Notes: generated from the sequence alone by a model not told the origin. A DNA stretch of 33,244 nt from HGM11416 sp964532155 (GCA_964532155.1 CAZHGN010000014.1:1-33244), one strand, 5' to 3'. Positions 24,818-32,869 are shown, counted from the stretch's first letter. Program-made: numbers and translations.

Positions 24818-26359
24818 TTAATCGCGCAAAAGCGTTGTTTTATCGCACAAACCTTGAGTAAAATCTTCTTCGTGGCTTACCAAAATTAGCGCGCCGGGAT
24901 ATTCTTCGAGGGCTTTTTTAAGCGCAGCTTTCGCCTTTACGTCAAGGTGATTGGTCGGCTCGTCCAAAACCAAAACGTTAGAGGGCATTCCGCAAAGAAC
25001 GGCAAGTTTTGCACGCACTTGCTCGCCGCCGCTCATATTGCAAAGCGGTTTTACGGCAAGTTCGCCCTTAAGCCCGACTTTCGCTAACGCGGCGCGCACG
25101 TCCTTGGGATTGGCGCGCGGAAAAAACCTCGCGTAGTACGAAAAAGCCGTTTCGTCCGTTTTGCCGAAGTTGAGGTCTTGTTCGAGGTAGGCAATTCTCA
25201 CGGCGTTATGCCAAGTAAAAAAACCGCTAAGTCTCGGTATTTTATGCATAATGGTTTTTATAAGCGTAGACTTGCCGACGCCGTTCGTTCCGCGCACCCA
25301 TAATTTGGTTTGCGAGCCCATGTGCAGGCTGAACGGCGGAAGCAGCGGTTCGGTATAGCCGATAGATAAATTCTTTACGTCGAGCAAATCTTTTGTATTC
25401 AGATCTATATACGGAAAGGAAAACTCCGCGTCGTATATCACGGTAGGCTTGGCGATAACCTCTATTTTTTCGAGCTGCTTTTTGCGAGCGTTCGCCATCC
25501 CCGCGGTAGCCGCGCGCGCCGAGTTTTTTTCGATATATGTTTTAAGCTTTTTAATCTGCTCTTGCTGGCGGTTGTATTCCTCTTCGTACTGCTTCATATT
25601 CATTTCGCGCTGAACGAGATAGCGGTCGTAGTTGCCCGAGTATTTTTTTATAACTCCGTTCTCAATTCCGACGACGAATTTGGAAACGGCGTTTAAAAAT
25701 TTAGTGTCGTGAGAGATGACGAGAAAGGTCTTTTTAAAACCGTTCAAATATTTAATAAGCCAGTCTATATGTTCGATATCGAGGAAGTTCGTAGGCTCGT
25801 CGAGCAGCATTACGTCGAGCTCGGAAAGCAGCAGTTTGGACAGCATGAGTTTTACGCGCTCACCGCCGGACAGCGTTGATATAAGCGTGTCGTACCCCAA
25901 AAGGTTTATGCCCAAACCGTTTGCAACCTTCTTCACCTTGGATTCGAGATCGTAAAAACCCTCGCGCTCGAGCGTTTCTTGCAATGCAGAACTCTTGTTA
26001 ACCGCTCTGTCAAGCTCGTCGCCGTCGAGTTCGCCCATGCTTTCGTAAATCTTTTCGAGCCGCTCGTTCATTTCGTACAGATAATCGAATGCACCGGTAA
26101 GGTATTCCATTATCGTTTGCGAACCGTCTAGCGTTGCGTATTGATCGAGATAACCGCGCCTTACGCCCTGCAACCAACGCACTTCGCCTTCGTCGTAGGT
26201 AATTTTGTCGGCAATTATGTTTATAAAAGTGGACTTGCCCGCGCCGTTAAGCCCGACTACGCCTATATGCTCGCCCTTGTTTACGGTCAGAGACGCGTCG
26301 TTGAATATTATTTTATCGTCGTAACGGTGTGATAAATTTTTAATTTCGAGAAGACTCAT
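24818..26359 (-). CDS. ABC-F family ATPase (ribosome-associated, YkpA/YbiT-like)
   Basis: 513 residues with two ABC domains and no membrane segment. Domain 1 has Walker A GLNGAGKST, signature LSGGERVK and Walker B LLDEPTNFLD. Domain 2 has GTNGVGKST, MSGGEQVR and VLDEPTNHLD. The linker (about 235-300) is a charged helical pair with RQQEQIKKLKTYIEKN. This architecture belongs to ABC-F translation factors that act in the ribosomal E site. Housekeeping and antibiotic-protection members look alike. Start ATG 26359 follows GAGG at 6 bases. Confidence 0.92.
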   Translation of the reverse strand: MSLLEIKNLSHRYDDKIIFNDASLTVNKGEHIGVVGLNGAGKSTFINIIADKITYDEGEVRWLQGVRRGYLDQYATLDGSQTIMEYLTGAFDYLYEMNERLEKIYESMGELDGDELDRAVNKSSALQETLEREGFYDLESKVKKVANGLGINLLGYDTLISTLSGGERVKLMLSKLLLSELDVMLLDEPTNFLDIEHIDWLIKYLNGFKKTFLVISHDTKFLNAVSKFVVGIENGVIKKYSGNYDRYLVQREMNMKQYEEEYNRQQEQIKKLKTYIEKNSARAATAGMANARKKQLEKIEVIAKPTVIYDAEFSFPYIDLNTKDLLDVKNLSIGYTEPLLPPFSLHMGSQTKLWVRGTNGVGKSTLIKTIMHKIPRLSGFFTWHNAVRIAYLEQDLNFGKTDETAFSYYARFFPRANPKDVRAALAKVGLKGELAVKPLCNMSGGEQVRAKLAVLCGMPSNVLVLDEPTNHLDVKAKAALKKALEEYPGALILVSHEEDFTQGLCDKTTLLRD

Positions 26360-26420
26360 TTTGTACCTCGTATAAGGCGCTTTGGCACTTTTGCCGATTG
26401 AATCGACTTATTTTTTATGT

Positions 26421-26450
26421 ATTATACATTATTAAAAGCGTTCAAGTCAA
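26421..26450 (-). promoter_or_regulatory. Sigma-A promoter of the ABC-F gene
   Basis: Minus strand -35 TTGACT (26450-26445), 18-base spacer, -10 TATAAT (26426-26421). The sequence from here to 26630, between the divergent ABC-F and PH-domain genes, holds an 11-base direct repeat (TTACAAACGCA/TTACAAACGTA near 26472-26495) and otherwise nothing I can assign. Confidence 0.75.
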
Positions 26451-26630
26451 ACGAATGGCTTAACTTTTACCCGTTACAAACGCATTACAAACGTATTATG
26501 CGCTCAACGCAAGCCGCAACCCCCAACGCCTACCAAGCCGCCACTTAACCTTTTTGCCGGACGTCGGGCGATAAACAATAGCCAAAAAGCAAAAATACAC
26601 GGCAAAAAACGGCATTGTGTAAAAAAATCC

Positions 26631-26659
26631 TTGAAAAAGGACGAAAAGCATGGTAAAAT
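26631..26659 (+). promoter_or_regulatory. Sigma-A promoter of the PH-domain gene
   Basis: TTGAAA (26631-26636), 17 bases, TAAAAT (26654-26659). The -35 box is inside a palindrome TCCTTGAAAAAGGA (26628-26641), a possible operator. Confidence 0.65.
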
Positions 26660-26685
26660 GAACTTACGAAAAAAAGAGGCAAGTC

Positions 26686-27150
26686 ATGAAAAAATTCGCT
26701 TATAAATTCACTAAATTAAACACCGTGCTATCCTTCGTATTCTTGTTTTTGGCGTTCGGATGTCTTGCGGCTAACGTTAAAAGAATAATAGACATTTCGG
26801 GCGCGGAAGAGGCTACCCTGCAAAACTTTTTGTCTTGCGGATTAGCCGCCCTCGTCGGACTCATCGGAATGGTCGTGATTATTCCGGTCATCGCTTCTTC
26901 GTCGTACGAGGTGACGGATAAAGCGTTCGTTAAACGCATGGGTATTATTAAAACGTCCATTCCCCTCGATAAAATCACGAGGGTAACCCTTTTCCGCAAT
27001 ACCAAGTGCCTCGTAGTCTATTATAATCAATCGGATTTCGTGAACGTCAGCATCGACGAAAAGGATTTCGACGCGTTTATCGACGCGCTAAAAGAAGGCA
27101 ACTCCAAAATCTTTTATTGCTTGGACTCCGAAAACTCGGGCGAAAAGTAA
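26686..27150 (+). CDS. Membrane protein with bacterial PH-like domain (unknown)
   Basis: 154 residues. Two membrane helices (about 13-31 and 47-69) are followed by a soluble domain of about 75 residues. The strand-rich order YEVTDKAFVKRMGIIKTSIPLDKITRVTLFRNTKCLVVYY fits bacterial PH-like domains. These often sit in small Firmicutes membrane proteins of unknown role. Start ATG 26686 has AGAGG 7 bases upstream, its own promoter and a strong terminator at 27221, so it is a single-gene unit. Confidence 0.75.
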   Translation: MKKFAYKFTKLNTVLSFVFLFLAFGCLAANVKRIIDISGAEEATLQNFLSCGLAALVGLIGMVVIIPVIASSSYEVTDKAFVKRMGIIKTSIPLDKITRVTLFRNTKCLVVYYNQSDFVNVSIDEKDFDAFIDALKEGNSKIFYCLDSENSGEK

Positions 27151-27182
27151 GATTTTTGACATAATCGTTTAAAAAAGTGAGC

Positions 27183-27198
27183 CTATAGGTCGATTATC
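27183..27198 (+). repeat. Dispersed hairpin repeat, copy 4
   Basis: CTATAGGTCGATTATC. Outer AAGTGAG (27175-27181) can pair with CTCGACTT with one bulge. It lies just after the PH-domain gene and before its canonical terminator. Confidence 0.7.
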
Positions 27199-27220
27199 TC
27201 GACTTCAACAGTTATTCCAT

Positions 27221-27246
27221 AGGGAGCGCAACGCTCCCTTTTTTAT
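27221..27246 (+). terminator. Terminator of the PH-domain gene
   Basis: AGGGAGCG (27221-27228), loop CAA, CGCTCCCT (27232-27239), then a run of T. Canonical intrinsic terminator. Confidence 0.9.
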
Positions 27247-27317
27247 TGCCAAAACAAAAAAAACGTTTTGCCGCTTTAAAAAAAATTCGACATTTTTCGA
27301 TAGTGCCTTTATTTTAA

Positions 27318-27346
27318 TTGACAAGCGTGTTCTACTAAAATATAAT
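27318..27346 (+). promoter_or_regulatory. Consensus sigma-A promoter of the XRE-cupin gene
   Basis: TTGACA (27318-27323), 17 bases, TATAAT (27341-27346). Transcription start near 27353. Confidence 0.88.
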
Positions 27347-27355
27347 TATGCCGTT

Positions 27356-27372
27356 GTTTAGTTATATTAAAC
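27356..27372. promoter_or_regulatory. Operator-like inverted repeat ahead of the XRE-cupin gene
   Basis: GTTTA (27356-27360), 7 bases, TAAAC (27368-27372), with a further GTTTAGTG at 27378-27385. It lies right after the start of transcription; probable self-regulation by the XRE protein (inference). Confidence 0.45.
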
Positions 27373-27403
27373 TTTTTGTTTAGTGTTATCGGAGGCGATA
27401 AAA

Positions 27404-27937
27404 ATGAAGCTTGGCGAAAAAATACGACTGCTAAGGCAAGGTTGCTATTTAACGCAAGAAGAGCTCGCCGACCGCTGCGAGCTTACCAAGGGGTACATTT
27501 CTCAAATAGAAAACGACCTAACCAGCCCGTCGATCGCCACTCTTAAAGATATTCTCGACGCGCTCGGTACTACCCTTAAAGACTTTTTCAGCGAAAACGA
27601 AGAAGAACGTATCGTCTTTTCCGAAGAGGATTTCTTTGAAAAAGTCGACGGCGGAAGAGTCACCAATTGGCTTATTCCCAACGCGCAAAAAAACATGATG
27701 GAACCGCTTAGAGTAGAACTCGAGCCGGGTGCCGAAACGCCCGAAGACGTTCCGCACGAAGGCGAGGAGTTCGGCTACGTTTTGGACGGTCAAGTCGTTC
27801 TTCATCTGGGAACCAAAAAACTCGTTTGCAAAAAAGGCAACAGCTTTTATTATACGGCGGATAAGGCGCACTACATATCCAATAACGGAAAAAAGAAAGC
27901 GGTTTTGATTTGGATATCGACTCCCCCGACCTTTTAA
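27404..27937 (+). CDS. XRE-family regulator with C-terminal cupin
   Basis: 177 residues from ATG 27404 (GGAGG 8 bases upstream). Residues 1-60 are a helix-turn-helix (LTQEELADRCELTKGYISQIEN). Residues about 105-172 are a cupin (GEEFGYVLDGQVVLHLG, GNSFYYTADKAHYISNN). Regulators of this build (PuuR-like) commonly sit ahead of potABCD and are thought to sense polyamines through the cupin; that is inferred here from position. Copies 4 and 5 of the dispersed repeat lie in opposite orientation on either side. Confidence 0.9.
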   Translation: MKLGEKIRLLRQGCYLTQEELADRCELTKGYISQIENDLTSPSIATLKDILDALGTTLKDFFSENEEERIVFSEEDFFEKVDGGRVTNWLIPNAQKNMMEPLRVELEPGAETPEDVPHEGEEFGYVLDGQVVLHLGTKKLVCKKGNSFYYTADKAHYISNNGKKKAVLIWISTPPTF

Positions 27938-27979
27938 CGTTATCCCTTTAATTTTATAAACGAGAGCGGCAAAACGTTC

Positions 27980-27995
27980 GATAATCGACTTATAG
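27980..27995 (-). repeat. Dispersed hairpin repeat, copy 5
   Basis: Minus strand CTATAAGTCGATTATC. On the plus strand outer TCG (27978-27980) can pair with CGA (27997-27999), with AAAA and TTTTT further out. It lies between the XRE-cupin gene and potA. Confidence 0.7.
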
Positions 27996-28049
27996 CCGAC
28001 TTTTTAACAAAAAAAATACATAATAAACCTTTTTTTAAAGGAGAAAAAA

Positions 28050-29555
28050 ATGGCAGAAAAAATCATCGAGCTTATCGGCGTAACGAAGGCTTACGACGGC
28101 GTAACCGTCGTCGACAACGAAAACCTTTACGTAAGAAAAGGCGAATTTATAACCTTGCTCGGTCCCTCGGGTTGCGGCAAGACTACCACGCTGCGCATGA
28201 TAGCGGGCTTTGAAATGCCGGACGATGGCAAAATACTTTTAAACGGCAAAGATATAACCGATCTGCCGCCCTATTTGCGCCCCGTCAATACGGTGTTTCA
28301 ACGCTACGCGCTTTTTCCGCACCTAAACGTTTACGACAACATCGCTTACGGACTAAAACTTAAAACGGTCAACGTAACGTACGAAAACAAAGCGGGCGAA
28401 CGCATTACGCGCAAAGAAAAACTTAGCAAAGCCGAAATTTCCGAAAAAGTCAAAAAAGCACTTAAAATGGTCGACCTCGAAGATTTTGAAAAACGCGACG
28501 TAACCACCCTTTCGGGCGGTCAACAACAGCGTATCGCCATTGCGAGAGCAATCGTAAACGAGCCTGAAATTCTGCTTTTGGACGAGCCGCTCGGCGCACT
28601 CGACCTTAAAATGCGCAAGGACATGCAACTCGAACTTAAGGAAATGCACAAAAAACTCGGCATTACCTTTATATACGTAACGCACGACCAAGAAGAAGCG
28701 CTTACGATGAGCGACACCATCGTCGTTATGAAAGACGGCGTTATTCAGCAGATCGGCACTCCGACGGACATTTACAACGAGCCTAAGAGCGCGTTTGTCG
28801 CGGACTTTATCGGCGACAGCAATATTTTCAGCGGCACGATCGTCGGCAAAAACCGCGTTCGCTTTTTGAATAAAGTGTTCGACATGGTAGACGATTTCGA
28901 GCTTAACGAAAAAGTCGACGTCGTCGTAAGACCCGAGGACGTATTCCTTGTCGACGAGGGTTTAGGTCAGGTCGACGGCGTTATCACGTCGAGCATATTC
29001 AAGGGTGTTCATTACGAAATGACCATGCTCATCGGCAAAAGCGAACTCGTTATTCAAGACACGGTCGAAAGAAAAACGGGCACTCGCGCAAGCGCAATTA
29101 TCAAGCCCGACGATATACACATAATGCACAAGGAATTCGTTTCCAACGTTTACGACGGCGTTATTACCAGACATAATACGGTCGCCTTTGCCGAGGGCGA
29201 ATTCGAATGCGACGTTACCCAGCTCTACCCCGGCTCGCACCTCGACGAGGAAGAATACCTCGTTCTTGCAAGCGGCGAAAAAATCGACCTTTACGGCACC
29301 GAAGTCAAGGTCGAAATCGGTCTTAAGGATATCGAGATCATCGACAACGAAGAGGACGGCTCCGCTCGCGGCGAAATCGTTTCCATTATATATAAGGGCG
29401 ACCACTATCAGGTTATAGTCAGAACGCCCGAAGAGGAAGAGGATTTCGTTATCGACACCGAATACGTTTGGAACGAGAACGACAAGGTTAGCGTTAAAGT
29501 CGCACCCGAAAAAATCAAACTCAGACTTAAAGCCGCGGAGGGCGCAAGAAGATGA
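28050..29555 (+). CDS. potA: Spermidine/putrescine ABC transporter ATPase PotA, extended
   Basis: 501 residues; the usual length is about 350-380. ABC domain: Walker A GPSGCGKTT (38-46), Q84 in VFQRYALFPHL, signature LSGGQQQ (154-160), Walker B LLLDEP (175-180), His212. There is a charged insert near 107-130. The C-terminal regulatory part holds a TOBE-like unit (about 309-360, DGVITSSIFKGVHYEM) and a further unit (about 440-495, RGEIVSIIYKGDHYQV), which looks like a duplication. It powers polyamine import through PotB and PotC. GGAG precedes ATG 28050; no separate promoter is clear. Its stop overlaps the potB start by 4 bases. Confidence 0.93.
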   Translation: MAEKIIELIGVTKAYDGVTVVDNENLYVRKGEFITLLGPSGCGKTTTLRMIAGFEMPDDGKILLNGKDITDLPPYLRPVNTVFQRYALFPHLNVYDNIAYGLKLKTVNVTYENKAGERITRKEKLSKAEISEKVKKALKMVDLEDFEKRDVTTLSGGQQQRIAIARAIVNEPEILLLDEPLGALDLKMRKDMQLELKEMHKKLGITFIYVTHDQEEALTMSDTIVVMKDGVIQQIGTPTDIYNEPKSAFVADFIGDSNIFSGTIVGKNRVRFLNKVFDMVDDFELNEKVDVVVRPEDVFLVDEGLGQVDGVITSSIFKGVHYEMTMLIGKSELVIQDTVERKTGTRASAIIKPDDIHIMHKEFVSNVYDGVITRHNTVAFAEGEFECDVTQLYPGSHLDEEEYLVLASGEKIDLYGTEVKVEIGLKDIEIIDNEEDGSARGEIVSIIYKGDHYQVIVRTPEEEEDFVIDTEYVWNENDKVSVKVAPEKIKLRLKAAEGARR

Positions 29556-30346
29556 AACTGCGTTTTGCAAGAAAACATTTGTGCATTCCGTACGCGTTGT
29601 TTTTAATACTTTTCGTCGTTTGCCCCATCTTGATAATGTTGTTTTATGCGTTTACCGACTCGAACAACGCCTTTACTTTGGCAAACTTCGGCAAGATATT
29701 TTCGGATACGACGGCACTTTCGGCAATGCTCACCTCTCTTTCCATAGCGATAGTTACCACCGCAATTTGTTTGCTGCTCGGTTACCCGGTCGCGTATATT
29801 TTGGCAAGAAGCAAGCTTAAACACACTTCCACGCTGCTTTTGCTGTTCATATTGCCGATGTGGATTAACTTCGTTATGCGACTCAATTCGCTAAAAGAGT
29901 TTTTGTCGCTTATAGGTCTTTTGGATAAATCCACTTATATAAATACCGTGCTCGGTATGGTCTACGACTTCTTGCCGTTTATGATTTTGCCGCTATACAC
30001 TACCCTTATCAAACTCGATAAATCGGTAGTCGAAGCTTCAACCGACTTGGGCGCAAACGGCTTTCAAACGCTTATAAGAGTGGTATTTCCCCTTTCTCTG
30101 CCCGGAATTATATCGGGTATAACGATGGTATTTATGCCGACTATGACCAACTACGTTATAAGCGACATTTTAGGCAGATCGCAAATAACCATACTCGGCA
30201 AGCTTATTGAAAACTATTTTATGCAAAGCAATTGGAACATGGGTGCAGCCATTTCAATGCTGCTGCTCGCCGTAATGCTTTTGTTCACTTGGCTTACGGG
30301 CGGCTTTAAAGAAGATAAAAACGAAAGAGGTGCGGGATTATGGTAA
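29552..30346 (+). CDS. potB: Spermidine/putrescine ABC transporter permease PotB
   Basis: 264 residues, about six membrane helices. The cytoplasmic EAA loop (EASTDLGANGFQTLIRVVFP) contacts PotA. With PotC it forms the membrane channel for polyamines handed over by PotD. Start ATG overlaps the potA stop (ATGA) and its end overlaps the potC start by 7 bases: translational coupling. Confidence 0.93.
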   Translation: MKLRFARKHLCIPYALFLILFVVCPILIMLFYAFTDSNNAFTLANFGKIFSDTTALSAMLTSLSIAIVTTAICLLLGYPVAYILARSKLKHTSTLLLLFILPMWINFVMRLNSLKEFLSLIGLLDKSTYINTVLGMVYDFLPFMILPLYTTLIKLDKSVVEASTDLGANGFQTLIRVVFPLSLPGIISGITMVFMPTMTNYVISDILGRSQITILGKLIENYFMQSNWNMGAAISMLLLAVMLLFTWLTGGFKEDKNERGAGLW

Positions 30347-31134
30347 AAAAAGTTTTATCTTATGCGTTTCTTGCTCTGGTCATGCTGTTCGTCTATACGC
30401 CCATTTTCGTTTTGGTATTCTTTTCGTTTACCGATACGCCGCTTATCGGACAATGGAACGGCTTTTCGTTTGAACTATACAGAAAACTTTTCGCCGACGA
30501 GCGCATAATGAAAATCGTTAAAGACACCGTTCTTCTTGCCGCGGGCTGTTCGATTTTATCGACCATTCTCGGCACGCTCGGTGCGATCGGTATTTTCTAT
30601 TCCAAAAAACGCACGTCCAAAATACTCGGCGCTCTAAACAATATTCCGGTAACGAACGCGGAAATAGTAACGGCGCTTTCGCTCGCACTGCTTTTTGCAA
30701 TGGTCTTTACGGTGTTTAACAAAACGATTTTTTCGTTAGTCGTAGGGCACGTAGTGCTTACCGCGCCTTTCGTGATTTTGTCGGTCATGCCGAGGCTTAA
30801 GCAAATGGATCCCAACACTTACGAAGCGGCTTTGGATTTGGGCGCGTCGCCCGCAAAAGCGCTGTTTTCGGTTGTTATACCGGAAATAATGCCCGGAATG
30901 CTTTCGGGATTTATGCTCTCGGTAACGCTGTCTCTCGACGATTATATCGTTACGGCTTTCACTAAGCCCGAGATGTTCAACACTATATCGACGTACGTAT
31001 ATAATGCGGTAAAGGTTCCCGTGCATTCGGCTCTGCCCGGTCTGCGTGCGCTTTCCGCCATTATTTTCGCGGTAATCGTTATTATCGCAGTGCTTATGAA
31101 CGTGGTTAAGAAAAAGGAGATCAAAAACAAATGA
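30340..31134 (+). CDS. potC: Spermidine/putrescine ABC transporter permease PotC
   Basis: 264 residues, same length as PotB, six membrane helices. The EAA loop is EAALDLGASPAKALFSVVIP, and SLDDYIVTAF is typical of PotC. Partner of PotB. Overlaps potB by 7 bases and potD by 4 bases. Confidence 0.93.
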   Translation: MVKKVLSYAFLALVMLFVYTPIFVLVFFSFTDTPLIGQWNGFSFELYRKLFADERIMKIVKDTVLLAAGCSILSTILGTLGAIGIFYSKKRTSKILGALNNIPVTNAEIVTALSLALLFAMVFTVFNKTIFSLVVGHVVLTAPFVILSVMPRLKQMDPNTYEAALDLGASPAKALFSVVIPEIMPGMLSGFMLSVTLSLDDYIVTAFTKPEMFNTISTYVYNAVKVPVHSALPGLRALSAIIFAVIVIIAVLMNVVKKKEIKNK

Positions 31135-32651
31135 CAAGAAAGTTCTCTTTATTTTTAATCTTAATCGTTGTCGCAACTTTCGTTTTTCCCCTCGCCGCTT
31201 GCTCGCAGGCAGACGAAGAATTGGTTCTTCGCATAAGTAACTGCGAAGACTATATCGCGGGAACGGACTCCGAGGACGGAACGACCAAGTATATGTACGA
31301 CGATTTCGCCGAATGGTACGCCGAACAATACGGCAAAAAAATTCGCGTGGAATACTCGACATTCGGCACGCCGGAAATATTGTATAACAATATGAAAATC
31401 AACCCCGGCTCGTACGACATCGTTTGCCCTTCCGACTATATGATTCAAAAAATGATAGCCGAGGACATGCTTCAGCCCTTTACTTCGCCGGAAACCGACA
31501 TGCCCGATTACACCGCAAACGTTTCGCCTTATATAAAGCGACTTTTCGACGAAGATCACGTTACGCCGGACGGCAAAAAAACGTATAAGTGGTCGGATTA
31601 CGCAGTTCCGTATATGTGGGGAACGATGGGCTTCGTTTATAATCCGCAATACGTTACCGAAGAAGAAGCGTCTACTTGGGAAGTCGTTTTAAACGAAAAA
31701 TTTAAAAACAAAACCACCATTAAAGACAGCATCCGCGATACCTATTTCTTAGGCTTAGCCCTTGCAAACATAGACGATTTACGCGAAAAAAGTCAATTGT
31801 TTGCTTCACTGCAAAAGGACTCCGAAGAGTACGCCGAACGCCTTGAAGAATATTCGAATTATCTTTCGACGACCTTTAACGCAACCGACGAAGAAACGGT
31901 CGATAAAGTAGAAGATTTGCTAAAACAAGCAAAATCCAACGCCTATGCTCTCGAGGTCGACAGCGGAAAAGACGATATGATAACCGGCAAAGTTTTGCTT
32001 AACTTCGCTTGGAGCGGCGACGCCGTTTACGCAATGGATCAGGCGGAAGAACCTGACGATTCGAAAGTTTATTTGAACTACGCCGTACCTAAAGAGGGCA
32101 GCAACATTTGGTTCGACGGTTGGGTTATGCCCAAGGGTGCAAACGAAGATCTCGCTACCGCGTTTTTAAACTATATCTCTATGCCCGAAAACGCTTGTAT
32201 TAATATGGATTATATAGGCTACACTTCGGCTATCGGCGGCGAAGAAGTTTTTGAAAGAATTAAAAACTCCGATTATTGCGTTCAAGAGGACGAAGACGGA
32301 AATCTCCCCGAGGACGCTACCCCGATAGACCTCACCTACTTTTTCGGCGAAATAAACGGCGAAGACGCGATCGTGTATATCGACAGCGAGAGCAAGGGCA
32401 GACAACTCGAATGCCAATACCCCCCGGAAGAAATTACGCAACGTTGCACCATGATGCAATTTTTCGACGAAGAAGCAAACGACAGAATTAACTCTATGTG
32501 GGTACGAGTTAAAGCGGACGATATACTCATTCACGTAATAGTAATCGCTTCCTCTCTCGTTTTGATACTTCTTATATTCTTAGGATATAAAATCATAACC
32601 GTAGGCTTGCCCCCGCGCAAACCGCCCAAAGGATTTAAAAGAGTCAATTAA
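31131..32651 (+). CDS. potD: Polyamine-binding lipoprotein PotD with C-terminal membrane anchor
   Basis: 506 residues; E. coli PotD has 348. A lipoprotein signal ends at FPLAAC (Cys24). The substrate-binding fold follows (LRISNCEDYI, YDIVCPSDYMIQKM, YAVPYMWGTMGFVYNP, FDGWVMPKGA). A charged insert lies near 215-275. Near residues 465-486 there is a membrane helix followed by a basic, proline-rich tail (PPRKPPKGFKRVN), so the protein would be held at both ends. It captures spermidine/putrescine outside the membrane for PotBC. Last gene of the operon, ended by the terminator at 32681. Confidence 0.9.
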   Translation: MTRKFSLFLILIVVATFVFPLAACSQADEELVLRISNCEDYIAGTDSEDGTTKYMYDDFAEWYAEQYGKKIRVEYSTFGTPEILYNNMKINPGSYDIVCPSDYMIQKMIAEDMLQPFTSPETDMPDYTANVSPYIKRLFDEDHVTPDGKKTYKWSDYAVPYMWGTMGFVYNPQYVTEEEASTWEVVLNEKFKNKTTIKDSIRDTYFLGLALANIDDLREKSQLFASLQKDSEEYAERLEEYSNYLSTTFNATDEETVDKVEDLLKQAKSNAYALEVDSGKDDMITGKVLLNFAWSGDAVYAMDQAEEPDDSKVYLNYAVPKEGSNIWFDGWVMPKGANEDLATAFLNYISMPENACINMDYIGYTSAIGGEEVFERIKNSDYCVQEDEDGNLPEDATPIDLTYFFGEINGEDAIVYIDSESKGRQLECQYPPEEITQRCTMMQFFDEEANDRINSMWVRVKADDILIHVIVIASSLVLILLIFLGYKIITVGLPPRKPPKGFKRVN

Positions 32652-32680
32652 CGGTTCTCTTAGCATTAATAACGACGATT

Positions 32681-32717
32681 AAAAAGCACGGCTTACGTTT
32701 TCGTAGCCGTGCTTTTT
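32681..32717 (+). terminator. Terminator of potABCD
   Basis: AAAAAGCACGGC (32681-32692) pairs with GCCGTGCTTTTT (32706-32717), extended inward by TACG/CGTA. Very strong intrinsic terminator. Confidence 0.92.
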
Positions 32718-32745
32718 GTATTAGTAAATTTACGATAAATATAAT

Positions 32746-32832
32746 GCGCCGAGAGTTTATCAGCGCAGATAACAAGCTTGGTTCCCTCCGGAAAGGATCC
32801 GGCGGCGCAAGCCGACCGAAGGAGAATGCGCG
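32746..32832 (+). ncRNA. Candidate structured RNA with possible pseudoknot
   Basis: A GC-rich stretch with no reading frame between convergent units. Plus strand: TTATC (32757-32761) pairs with GATAA (32768-32772). Its loop GCGCA (32763-32767) can pair with TGCGC (32827-32831). Between them are CCGGA/TCCGG (32788-32792 with 32798-32802) and CGGC-GCAA-GCCG, a GNRA-type tetraloop stem (32803-32814); CTCC (32786-32789) may pair with GGAG (32821-32824). A TATAAT box lies at 32740-32745 with only a weak -35. No known RNA family recognised. The strand is uncertain. Confidence 0.35.
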
Positions 32833-32848
32833 TTTATTAAAAAAGGGG

Positions 32849-32869
32849 CTATAGGTCGATTATCGGCAC
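32849..32869 (+). repeat. Dispersed hairpin repeat, copy 6
   Basis: CTATAGGTCGATTATCGGC followed by AC, with AAAAAA before and TTTT after. It lies 17 bases after the candidate RNA and could be its 3' end. The outer arms do not pair well in this copy. Confidence 0.7.

Noticed and set aside
24818..26359. Antibiotic-resistance ABC-F protein
   Set aside because: Both ABC domains and the modest linker fit housekeeping ABC-F proteins equally well; nothing in the sequence supports a resistance call.
27183..27995. Transposon ends around the XRE gene
   Set aside because: No transposase, no target duplication, and the same repeat occurs singly elsewhere.
28962..29570. 202-codon open frame on the minus strand
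   Set aside because: Antisense to potA, no start signal, low-complexity hydrophobic translation.
30736..31362. 208-codon open frame on the minus strand
   Set aside because: Antisense across the potC-potD junction; Arg/His-rich translation typical of a shadow frame.
32746..32832. Glycine or glutamine (glnA) riboswitch, because of the CCGAAGGAG string
   Set aside because: The other conserved parts of both aptamers are missing and no gene follows on the plus strand.
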